This document shows, piece by piece, positions 1-5,494 of a DNA stretch of 5,777 bases (positions are counted from its first letter, which is position 1; each line of letters begins with the position of its first letter). The stretch is from an uncultured Lachnospiraceae bacterium (GTDB taxonomy: Bacteria; Bacillota; Clostridia; Lachnospirales; Lachnospiraceae). A program made the translations under genes and the position numbers. The notes beneath the pieces were generated by a model, which searched no databases, was not told the DNA's origin, and saw only the letters and a program-made list of their open reading frames with translations. The stretch lies in contig CAMTBF010000256.1 in assembly GCA_947068385.1 (NCBI GenBank), forward strand, positions 1-5,777. Reading direction: 5' to 3'.

Positions 1-116
1 TGTCCACCGTGGACATCGGCCTGCCCCAGCTTGCCATGCACTCCGCGGTGGAGACCGCCGGGGTGAAGGACACGAAGTACGCGGTGGAGGCGTTCAGGGC
101 GTTCTTTGGCGAATAG
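1..116 (+). CDS. M18 family aminopeptidase, C-terminal end (partial)
   Basis: The gene enters from the left edge. Codons are in frame from base 3 and end at TAG 114-116, leaving 37 residues. The readable motif TVDIGLPQLAMHS followed by VETAG matches the conserved C-terminal block of M18 (aspartyl aminopeptidase-type) metallopeptidases, where the His of the M-H-S triplet is a ligand of the di-zinc centre. From family knowledge, these are cytosolic enzymes that release N-terminal residues, often acidic ones, from peptides and form large tetrahedral oligomers. The final helix, ending in AFFGE, is where M18 proteins normally stop, so the gene seems intact at its 3' end. It converges on the lipoprotein gene with only 16 bases between the stop codons. 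Family assignment is confident; substrate preference cannot be judged from this fragment. Confidence 0.88.
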   Translation, partial: STVDIGLPQLAMHSAVETAGVKDTKYAVEAFRAFFGE

Positions 117-129
117 GGCCCGGGGGGCC
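117..129. terminator. GC hairpin between convergent genes (weak terminator candidate)
   Basis: GGCCC (117-121) pairs with GGGCC (125-129) around a 3-base loop, exactly in the 16-base gap between the convergent aminopeptidase and lipoprotein stop codons. Neither strand has a T-run after it, so it is not a standard intrinsic terminator. It may only slow polymerase or protect both 3' ends. Confidence 0.3.
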
Positions 130-132
130 GCG

Positions 133-681
133 TTACCTGCGCTTGGCGGCGATGTCTACGGAGAAGGTGTCCCCTGTGGTGTCGTCCTCAAAGGTCTCCA
201 GGTAGGAGACGGTGAACTCCGTGTCTCCGGCAGGCACCTCGAACAGGAGTAGCCCGGTGCGGCCTTCGCCTTTCTCCAGAGCATACTCTGAGGGAAGGAG
301 GGTCTCCCGGGCGGCCTCCGGAATTTCCAGGTCTTCATAGGAAGTGATGGGATAGTCGTAGACCTGTTCCTCCCCGGCATTGCCGTCATAGAGCACGATG
401 AAGTCCCAGTCGAACATGGTGATGCCCTCCTGGAAGGTGTTCTTGACGGTGACATCCACCGCCAGCAGGTCGTAGCCGGGGGTGGGGATGTAGCCCTCGT
501 ACTTGCTGCAGGTATAGGCTTCGTTCAGGGTAAAGTCGAAAAAATAGGTGCGCATGGTATCGCCTGCGCCGCCCTGGGCATAGCCGTCCCTGGGGAGGAC
601 GACGGAGCCGGAGGGGCCGCAGGCCGCCAGCAGCAGGGCCGATAGAGCGGTGAGCAGGAGGGACGAGATCCGTTTCTTCAT
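133..681 (-). CDS. Small surface lipoprotein, DUF4352-like
   Basis: A 182-residue predicted lipoprotein. It opens with MKKR, a hydrophobic stretch (residues 5-20) and a lipobox L18-A19-A20-C21, so signal peptidase II should cleave before Cys21 and the protein should be anchored on the outer face of the membrane. The mature part is acidic and beta-rich. Residues about 65-105 (GY-LLAVDVTVKN, then FIVLYDGN) and 140-180 (GRTGLLLFEVPAG, then a final strand) resemble DUF4352/telokin-like Ig folds, which are common in Gram-positive lipoproteins and lack an assigned role. That match is by pattern only. The reading frame is open 32 codons further upstream, but the start at 681 is chosen because GGAGGT (686-691, minus strand) lies 4 bases before it and the signal peptide begins there. 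It seems to be a single-gene unit, divergent from the tRNA-Leu gene. Function unknown. Confidence 0.85.
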   Translation of the reverse strand: MKKRISSLLLTALSALLLAACGPSGSVVLPRDGYAQGGAGDTMRTYFFDFTLNEAYTCSKYEGYIPTPGYDLLAVDVTVKNTFQEGITMFDWDFIVLYDGNAGEEQVYDYPITSYEDLEIPEAARETLLPSEYALEKGEGRTGLLLFEVPAGDTEFTVSYLETFEDDTTGDTFSVDIAAKRR

Positions 682-696
682 GATGACCTCCATTCC

Positions 697-716
697 GCCG
701 CCCTCTGGCGGGCGGC
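697..716 (-). promoter_or_regulatory. 5' UTR hairpin just upstream of lipoprotein RBS
   Basis: GCCGCCC and GGGCGGC form a perfect 7-bp G+C stem with a 6-base loop, lying 5 bases upstream of the GGAGGT ribosome binding site (686-691) in the lipoprotein leader. It leaves the RBS unpaired, so it could stabilise the mRNA or tune ribosome access. Whether it is regulatory is unknown. Confidence 0.4.
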
Positions 717-732
717 ATGTGTCGTGCTGTAC

Positions 733-738
733 ATTGTA
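733..738 (-). promoter_or_regulatory. Candidate -10 element of the lipoprotein gene
   Basis: On the minus strand TACAAT, within TATACAAT, is a 5/6 match to the sigma-A -10 box, about 50 bases upstream of the lipoprotein start. No good -35 box is seen 16-18 bases further upstream, so the promoter may be weak, activator-dependent or misidentified. Confidence 0.4.
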
Positions 739-816
739 TATGGTAGGTATGTTAGCATATCTATAGAAGAAAGACAAGTGGAAAGACAGGCCGCGGAAGA
801 AAATTCAAAAAAGGAA

Positions 817-845
817 TTGACTTTTTGCGCATATGATGTTAGTAT
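817..845 (+). promoter_or_regulatory. Promoter of tRNA-Leu(AAG)
   Basis: TTGACT (817-822) and TAGTAT (840-845) are separated by 17 bases, a good sigma-A promoter. Expected initiation near 852 is about 14 bases upstream of the tRNA. A-rich sequence at 800-812 precedes the -35 and may act as an UP element. The 11 bases ATTGACTTTTT (816-826) recur exactly upstream of the second leucine tRNA. Confidence 0.75.
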
Positions 846-865
846 ATCTTTTGTGCAGTGCATAT

Positions 866-949
866 GCGGAAGTGTCGGAACTGGCAGACGAGCAAGACTA
901 AGGATCTTGTGGCAGCAATGTCGTGTGGGTTCAAGTCCCATCTTCCGCA
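866..949 (+). tRNA. tRNA-Leu, anticodon AAG
   Basis: A complete class II tRNA of 84 bases without encoded CCA. Acceptor GCGGAAG (866-872) pairs with CTTCCGC (942-948), with discriminator A at 949, as expected for leucine. The D-stem is TCG/CGA (875-877/889-891). The anticodon stem CAAGA/TCTTG (893-897/905-909) encloses loop CTAAGGA, giving anticodon AAG at 900-902. The long variable arm GGCA-GCAA-TGTC and the T-arm GTGGG-TTCAAGT-CCCAT are typical of tRNA-Leu. A34 is unusual in bacteria, where A34 is normally confined to tRNA-Arg(ACG). If deaminated to inosine it would read CUU, CUC and CUA. It has its own promoter and terminator. Confidence 0.96.
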
Positions 950-954
950 TTGGA

Positions 955-999
955 TAGCGATAAGTCTTGTGAGAGCAAGGTTTATCGTTATTTTTGTTT
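955..999 (+). terminator. Intrinsic terminator after tRNA-Leu(AAG)
   Basis: Bases 955-969 pair continuously with 976-990, a 15-bp stem including three G-T wobbles, around the 6-base loop TGAGAG. TTTTTGTTT (991-999) follows. It begins only 6 bases after the tRNA and should stop most tRNA transcripts before the membrane-protein operon. Confidence 0.9.
967..994 (+). promoter_or_regulatory. Possible promoter of the GT-C operon, inside the terminator
   Basis: TTGTGA (967-972) and TATTTT (989-994), 16 bases apart, each match the sigma-A consensus at 4 of 6 positions and would start RNA near 1001, about 30 bases before the first operon gene. It is listed because only 32 bases lie between the terminator and the next start codon and nothing better is visible. 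The operon may instead depend on read-through from the tRNA promoter. Confidence 0.25.
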
Positions 1000-1031
1000 G
1001 AGGGCGGCATAGCCGTGAAAAAGAGGTAAGG

Positions 1032-2900
1032 GTGGATATGGACATTAGAAAGCAGTGGAAGAGTGCGGAGACATGGATAAGGGGAATCTGGGCGTTCGCG
1101 GGGACCTACGGGGTCTGCTGCCTGGGGAGCGCAGCGGGGCTCTCCCACGCCTCCTTTTCGGTGCTGAGCGTGCCTGTGATGCTCCTGCTGTTCGGGCTGC
1201 TGGGCCGGACGGAGAGGCGGCTGAGGGAGATGACGGACAAAAGGCTGCTGTGGCGCGGCGTCAGGTACGGGGCCATGGTCAGCTTCCTGTTCTCCGTCGC
1301 GATGCTCATGGGGTACCAGCTTCAGAACTTCGGCATGACCGGGGCCGGGATAAGGGGAAAGCTCCTGATCCTGCTGCGGGGCGGATGTCTGAGCATAGCC
1401 GTGTTCCCCTTTGCCCACGCCCTGTTTTCCGCCATCGGGCGGATCCCCTTCCGTGAGCCGGTGCAGGAGGGGCAGGGGAAGCGGAGGTCCGGAAAGGCCT
1501 TCGGCATCAGCGCCGCTGCCATATTCTTATGCCTGGTTCCGGTGTGGCTGGCCTATTATCCCGTCATCATGTCCTATGACTTCCACAGGCAGCTGGGCGA
1601 GGCCTGGAAAGGGTTCGCCTGGTTCTGGCCTTACCAGCCCATCGCCCACACATGGCTGATCTGGCTGTTCCTCCAGCTGGGGCAGCTCGTCGGGAGCCTT
1701 CAGACAGGGATGGCGTGCATGGCGCTGTTCCAGATGCTCGTCTACTCGCTGGTGGCGGGGTATGCCTGCGCGTTCCTGTACCGCATCGTGCAGAGGCCCT
1801 GGACGGTGGCGGCAGGGATCCTGTTCTTCGGCGTGTTCCCGCTGAACTCCGTGCTGGCGCTCTGCGCCACCAAGGATGTGCTGTTCGGCACGCTGTTCCT
1901 GCTGTTCATCCTGCTCCTGGGGGAATGCTTTTTCTTCAGCCGGGGGAGGCGGCGCATGGCGCTGTCCGTCCTGCTGCTGTTGGAAGGCTGCCTGATGATG
2001 CAGTTTCGCAACAACTGCATCTACGCGGTGGCGGCATTCGGCGCATGCTGGGTCCTGGCGGCGGGAAGGGAGAGGCTGCGGGTGCTCCTGCTCTGCGCCC
2101 TGCTGGTGGCAGGGGGGAAGGGGACGGAGAGGGCGATCAGGGCCGCTATCGGCACGGAGATGGAGATCGCCAAGGTGGAAATGTACAGCGTGCCCATTCA
2201 GCAGTTCGCCAGGGTGGGATACTACCATGGGGAAGAGCTGGACGTGGAGACATGGCAGCTGCTGAACCGCTATGTCCCCCATGAATACTGGGCGAACTAT
2301 TATCCACCCATTTCGGACGGGGTGAAGGGGAACGTGGCGGTGACCACGTTCAGCGGGGCCTGGGAGGGGCATGAGGGACAGCTGCTGGCGGACTGGTTCC
2401 GCCTGGGCGTCCGCTATCCCAACGAATATCTGGACGCGTTCCTGGAGCTGACGAGAGGGTACTGGTTCCCGGACGACAGGTCATACGCGGAATGTCTGGG
2501 ATATGGCACGGAGGGGCGGCTGGGGACAATCTACACCCACAATATCGGCTTCCTGGAGGACGGCACGGAGATCCTGCATGAGTCGAAGCTCCCGTGGCTG
2601 GAAGGGCTGCTGGAGAAAATCGTCAGCGGGAACGCGTATTACGACTGGCCAGTCATATCCCTGCCGTTCAAGAGCGCCTTCTACTTCTGGGCCCTTTTCC
2701 TGGTATGGCTTGCGTTCCTGTTCCGGCGGCAGAGAAAGCAGGCGGTACTCTGCCTGTTCCCGCTGCTTTACATGGGGACGCTGCTGCTGGGGCCCGTGGT
2801 GCAGATGCGGTATGTCTTTCCCTTCATCCTGTCGCTGCCCGTGCTGGCGGGGCTGCTCTTGATAAACGGAGGACGAGGTTCTTATGCTGATATTGAATGA
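1032..2900 (+). CDS. Polytopic membrane protein, DUF6020-like (putative GT-C glycosyltransferase)
   Basis: A 622-residue protein with roughly 14 hydrophobic segments: most of residues 15-362, then three at about 549-612. A large hydrophilic, probably extracytoplasmic, region spans 363-545. Motifs resembling DUF6020 proteins of Firmicutes are YYPVIMSYD (176-183) early in the protein, TKD (280-282), FRNN (325-328), NRYVPHEYW (412-420) and a late QMRYVFPF. Early-loop Asp183 is where GT-C enzymes place the catalytic or metal-binding acid. By analogy it would transfer a sugar or similar group from a polyprenyl-phosphate donor outside the membrane; donor and acceptor are unknown. The start is GTG 1032, 5 bases after GAGG (1023-1026); in-frame ATG 1038 is a real alternative. 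It overlaps the next gene by 17 bases, so the pair is probably translationally coupled. Gene reality is near certain, family likely, activity inferred. Confidence 0.85.
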   Translation: MDMDIRKQWKSAETWIRGIWAFAGTYGVCCLGSAAGLSHASFSVLSVPVMLLLFGLLGRTERRLREMTDKRLLWRGVRYGAMVSFLFSVAMLMGYQLQNFGMTGAGIRGKLLILLRGGCLSIAVFPFAHALFSAIGRIPFREPVQEGQGKRRSGKAFGISAAAIFLCLVPVWLAYYPVIMSYDFHRQLGEAWKGFAWFWPYQPIAHTWLIWLFLQLGQLVGSLQTGMACMALFQMLVYSLVAGYACAFLYRIVQRPWTVAAGILFFGVFPLNSVLALCATKDVLFGTLFLLFILLLGECFFFSRGRRRMALSVLLLLEGCLMMQFRNNCIYAVAAFGACWVLAAGRERLRVLLLCALLVAGGKGTERAIRAAIGTEMEIAKVEMYSVPIQQFARVGYYHGEELDVETWQLLNRYVPHEYWANYYPPISDGVKGNVAVTTFSGAWEGHEGQLLADWFRLGVRYPNEYLDAFLELTRGYWFPDDRSYAECLGYGTEGRLGTIYTHNIGFLEDGTEILHESKLPWLEGLLEKIVSGNAYYDWPVISLPFKSAFYFWALFLVWLAFLFRRQRKQAVLCLFPLLYMGTLLLGPVVQMRYVFPFILSLPVLAGLLLINGGRGSYADIE

Positions 2901-4566
2901 TGTGCTGTTCTGGGCAGGGGCGATCCTCAGCGTGATAAGCGCGTACAAGATGTACCTGTCAGAAAGGAGGGAGGGCTTTGAGGCCCGAGAGCTGCATATT
3001 TCCCCAAGGGCGTATCGGATCCTGCTGGCCCTGGCGGCGCTCACGGCGGTATCTGTCAGGATCTACCGGTTCGGCCAGGTTCCGGGGGGCTTCAATCAGG
3101 ACGGGGCCATGGCGGCGGTTGACGCGAAGGCGCTTGCGGAATACGGCACGGACCGGTTCGGGATGCGCCTTCCCGTGCATCTGACCGCATGGGGCTTTGG
3201 ACAGATGAGCGCCCTGCTCTCCTACCTGATGGCGCCCTTCATCAGGGCCTTCGGCCTGTCGGCCTATACGGCCAGGCTGCCGTTATTGCTCGCCAGCCTG
3301 GCAGGGCTTGCCTGCCTGTACGGATTCGCCAGGGACGCCTTTGGCAAGAACGCGGCATTGATCGTGCTCTGGTTCGCGGCGATCAACCCGTGGCATATCC
3401 TCCAGAGCCGCTGGGCCCTGGACTGCAATCTCTATTCCCACTTTTTCATGATGGGGGCATTCCTGCTCAACAGGGCGTTCCTGGGAGGGAAGCGGCGGCG
3501 ATATCTGCTGGCGTCCATGGCGGTGTTCGGGCTGTGCATGTACTGCTACGGGGTCTCTATCTACACGATGCCTGTGTTCCTGCTGGCTGCCTGCATCTAT
3601 CTGCTGGCTTCCAGGAAGGTGTCCGCGGCGGAGGCGCTGGCGTCGGCTGCGGTCTACCTGCTGGTGGCGTGGCCTTTCATCGCCGTCATGGCCATAAACT
3701 TTTTCCGGTGGGATACCGTTGAGACGCCGCTGTTCACGCTGCCCTTTTTCCCGGACAGCGTGCGCGCCGGCGACATCCTGTTCTTTTCTCCGGACGTCCT
3801 TTCCCAGCTGGGGGAGAATATCGGGGCGCTGGCCCGGGTCACCGTCCTGCAGGGCAAGGACCTGCCGTGGAATGACGTGCAGGGTTTCGGGACGATGTAC
3901 CTTTTCTCCATCCCCTTCGCCGCCCTGGGGCTCTTCGGGCTGTGGCGCAGGCTGCGCAGGGAGACGGGCGCGGCCATCCTGGTCATCTTCCTGGGAACCG
4001 GCATATGGTGCGGGCTTGCCACCAATGCTGTCAATGTGAACCGTCTGAACATCATCTATTATCCGATCATGATCCTGGCGGGATGCGGCATCTATGAGGC
4101 CGTCCGCAGGATCCGCCTGCCCCAGGTGAAGGTCGGCATGGCCATGGCCTATGCCGGGGCGTTCCTCCTGTTCGTGAACGTGTACTTTACCGACTATGCC
4201 CGGGAGATGGAGGGGTATTTCCGCAAGGATTTCGGGGAAGCGGTCTCCTCCCTGAAGGGGAGCGATGCGGAGAGGCTCTATATCACGGTGGGCACGGGGC
4301 AGCACGCCGGGCTCACGGAGATCCTGACCTTGTTCTGGTGCGACGTGGACGCGGCGTATTTTCAGGGGAGGAGCGTGCCGGAGGGCGTGCTGCCCTACCG
4401 GGAGAGGTATATTTACCATGAGATAAATGACATTGCGGTTGACATTGCGGAAGACGCGGCCTATGTCATCGTGGCTGAGGAGTTGCCCCTTTTTGAGGCG
4501 GACCGGTATGCCTTCCGGCAGTTCGGCAGGTATTATGTGGTCACGGGAAGGGGGGATGGGCGGTAG
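2884..4566 (+). CDS. Glycosyltransferase family 39 (PMT/ArnT-like) membrane protein
   Basis: A 560-residue polytopic protein with an N-terminal TM helix (5-20), further helices through about residue 433, and a C-terminal soluble domain (436-560). It fits the GT-C/GT39 layout: the first extracytoplasmic loop holds GGFNQDGAMAAVDA with the expected catalytic Asp73 and LPVHLTAWGFGQ after it, then FGLSAYTARLP (123-133) and the conserved NPWHILQSRWALDCNL (168-183). VNVNRLNIIYYP (384-394) carries a basic residue typical of the donor phosphate site. Such enzymes move a sugar from polyprenyl-phosphate to protein, lipid or polymer on the outer surface. The acceptor cannot be read from sequence. Start ATG 2884 is supported by GAGGT (2875-2879) and an earlier GGAGG (2868-2872), both inside the upstream gene. 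No dolichol-phosphate-mannose-type synthase lies in the window, so the donor is made elsewhere. Confidence 0.88.
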   Translation: MLILNDVLFWAGAILSVISAYKMYLSERREGFEARELHISPRAYRILLALAALTAVSVRIYRFGQVPGGFNQDGAMAAVDAKALAEYGTDRFGMRLPVHLTAWGFGQMSALLSYLMAPFIRAFGLSAYTARLPLLLASLAGLACLYGFARDAFGKNAALIVLWFAAINPWHILQSRWALDCNLYSHFFMMGAFLLNRAFLGGKRRRYLLASMAVFGLCMYCYGVSIYTMPVFLLAACIYLLASRKVSAAEALASAAVYLLVAWPFIAVMAINFFRWDTVETPLFTLPFFPDSVRAGDILFFSPDVLSQLGENIGALARVTVLQGKDLPWNDVQGFGTMYLFSIPFAALGLFGLWRRLRRETGAAILVIFLGTGIWCGLATNAVNVNRLNIIYYPIMILAGCGIYEAVRRIRLPQVKVGMAMAYAGAFLLFVNVYFTDYAREMEGYFRKDFGEAVSSLKGSDAERLYITVGTGQHAGLTEILTLFWCDVDAAYFQGRSVPEGVLPYRERYIYHEINDIAVDIAEDAAYVIVAEELPLFEADRYAFRQFGRYYVVTGRGDGR

Positions 4567-4573
4567 CCGCGCA

Positions 4574-4591
4574 GCGGCCGGCGGAGGCCGC
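4574..4591 (+). other. GC-rich hairpin after the GT-C operon stop codon
   Basis: GCGGCC (4574-4579) and GGCCGC (4586-4591) form a perfect 6-bp stem with a 6-base loop, 8 bases after the stop codon. No T-run follows, so it is more likely a 3'-end stabiliser or pause site than a terminator. The standard terminator follows at 4629. Confidence 0.4.
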
Positions 4592-4595
4592 GGAT

Positions 4596-4625
4596 GGAAC
4601 AGTATGGGGCATAGGGACATATGAT
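4596..4625 (+). promoter_or_regulatory. Weak candidate promoter for the amidase gene
   Basis: TATGAT (4620-4625) matches the -10 box at 5 of 6 positions. The best -35 is GGAACA (4596-4601), a 3/6 match, 18 bases upstream. Initiation near 4632 would put the terminator stem at the very 5' end of the amidase transcript, disrupting or shortening it. Tentative. Confidence 0.3.
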
Positions 4626-4628
4626 TAT

Positions 4629-4655
4629 AGGGAGCGTGATGCTCCCTGTTTTATT
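4629..4655 (+). terminator. Intrinsic terminator of the GT-C operon
   Basis: AGGGAGC (4629-4635) pairs with GCTCCCT (4641-4647) around loop GTGAT, and TGTTTTATT (4647-4655) gives the T-rich tail. It lies between the GT39-like gene and the amidase, so the amidase is probably a separate transcription unit or receives only read-through. Confidence 0.8.
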
Positions 4656-4669
4656 GCCAGATACCTGGC
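4656..4669 (+). promoter_or_regulatory. Small hairpin just upstream of amidase RBS
   Basis: GCCAG (4656-4660) and CTGGC (4665-4669) pair perfectly around loop ATAC, directly after the terminator T-run and 3 bases before the AAGGAG ribosome binding site (4673-4678). It may insulate or tune the RBS, or may be incidental. Confidence 0.35.
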
Positions 4670-4683
4670 GGAAAGGAGAGGCT

Positions 4684-5409
4684 ATGAGGATTAATGTACA
4701 TGCCGGGCATAATGCGGACGGAAGGACGGCCTGTGGGGCGATCGGCTTCATCCGGGAGTCCACGGAGGCCAGGAGGGTAAAGGACGCCGTGGTCAGCCAG
4801 CTTGGGCAGCTTGGCCACACGGTATATGACTGCACGGTGGACGATGCGGCAGGGGTGTCTGACAATCTCCGCCAGATTGTCGCAAAGTGCAATGCCCATG
4901 ATGTGGACCTGGACGTGTCCATCCACTTCAACTCCGGCGCGAAGGACTCTGCGGGGAACAAGGTGACCACGGGGACGGAAGCCTATGTGTATTCGGCATC
5001 CAGCAAGGCGAAAGCGTACGCGGAGAAGGCGTGCGCGGCCGTCGCCGGACTGGGGTTCCGGAACCGCGGCGTGAAGTACAGCACCGGACTGTATGTGCTC
5101 CGGAACACGAATTCACCCGCCATGCTGATGGAGTGCTGCTTCGTGGACGACCGGGACGACGCACAGCTATACGACTGCCAGGCGATGGCGGCGGCGATCG
5201 TCTATGGCATCACCGGCCAGAAGGCAGCGGCGAAAGCAGGGCCGGATGCCGGACAAGAGCCGACGGCCCCTAAGGAGGAGACCCCGGTCGGCGACAGGAA
5301 ACAGATGTACCGGGTGCAGGTAGGCGCATACTCTGCGGAGAGCAGCGCAAGGGCCACCATGGCAAAGCTTAAGGCAGCCGGATTCGACGCGATCGTCGTC
5401 AATGCATAG
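4684..5409 (+). CDS. N-acetylmuramoyl-L-alanine amidase (Amidase_3) with SPOR-like tail
   Basis: A 241-residue enzyme that cleaves the amide bond between N-acetylmuramic acid and L-alanine in peptidoglycan. The Amidase_3 domain spans residues 1-177. Predicted zinc ligands are His9 (in VHAGHN), Glu25 (in IRESTEAR) and His81 (in SIHFNSG), with catalytic Glu150 in AMLMECCFVDD. A linker rich in Ala, Pro and Glu (178-206) leads to YRVQVGAYS and a helix ending AAGFDAIVV, one half of a SPOR domain, which in other proteins binds denuded glycan strands. The start is ATG 4684, 5 bases after AAGGAG (4673-4678), and puts the His9 motif at the very N-terminus. There is no signal peptide, as in clostridial phage endolysins, so it may be a prophage-derived or domesticated lysin, or be released by lysis. 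An in-frame ATG at 4621 adds 21 residues through the terminator and is not favoured. Confidence 0.92.
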   Translation: MRINVHAGHNADGRTACGAIGFIRESTEARRVKDAVVSQLGQLGHTVYDCTVDDAAGVSDNLRQIVAKCNAHDVDLDVSIHFNSGAKDSAGNKVTTGTEAYVYSASSKAKAYAEKACAAVAGLGFRNRGVKYSTGLYVLRNTNSPAMLMECCFVDDRDDAQLYDCQAMAAAIVYGITGQKAAAKAGPDAGQEPTAPKEETPVGDRKQMYRVQVGAYSAESSARATMAKLKAAGFDAIVVNA

Positions 5410-5430
5410 CGGGCCGATGCCCCAGGGCGA

Positions 5431-5483
5431 TAAAAAAGCCGCAGACCCTTGACGCTACTGGACAAATCCCGGATCTGCGGCTT
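5431..5483 (-). terminator. Intrinsic terminator of tRNA-Val (minus strand)
   Basis: AAGCCGCAGA (5436-5445) pairs with TCTGCGGCTT (5474-5483). After one mismatch, CC (5447-5448) pairs with GG (5471-5472), leaving an unusually long loop of about 22 bases. On the minus strand the stem runs into TTTTTTA (5437-5431), a proper U-tract. The plus strand has no T-run after the stem, so it would serve the convergent amidase transcript poorly. Confidence 0.75.
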
Positions 5484-5494
5484 CCAACAAAAAA

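Noticed and set aside
930..949. tRNA-Leu 3' end as an integration attachment site
   Set aside because: I looked for a second copy of the T-arm/acceptor 3' sequence elsewhere in the window and found none, and no integrase gene is present.
724..957. Plus-strand open frame of 77 codons spanning the promoter and tRNA-Leu(AAG)
   Set aside because: It runs through the promoter and the whole tRNA, has no convincing RBS and encodes no recognisable protein; the tRNA explains the sequence.
678..1418. Minus-strand open frame of 246 codons over the tRNA and the start of the GT-C gene
   Set aside because: Its product is rich in Pro, Gln and His with no domain. It lies antisense to a tRNA, a terminator and a well-supported membrane protein, as expected of chance open frames in G+C-rich DNA.
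1527..2372. Minus-strand open frame of 281 codons opposite the DUF6020-like gene
   Set aside because: The composition is again biased to Gln, His, Pro and Glu, with no RBS and no domain. It is a shadow of a hydrophobic plus-strand gene.
4594..4614. Tiny frame MEQYGA after a GGAGG-like sequence, as a leader peptide
   Set aside because: Six codons with no regulatory codon run and no downstream attenuator logic; the GGAGG belongs to the GC hairpin at 4574-4591.
3283..4620. Minus-strand open frame of 445 codons opposite the GT39-like gene
   Set aside because: The translation is low-complexity (His, Arg, Pro, Gln, Glu) without motifs, while the plus-strand frame has clear GT-C motifs and TM helices.
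4621..4683. N-terminal extension of the amidase from ATG 4621 as a signal peptide
   Set aside because: The 21 extra residues lack a positively charged N-terminus and a proper hydrophobic core, they overlap the terminator stem, and the strong AAGGAG lies before ATG 4684 instead.
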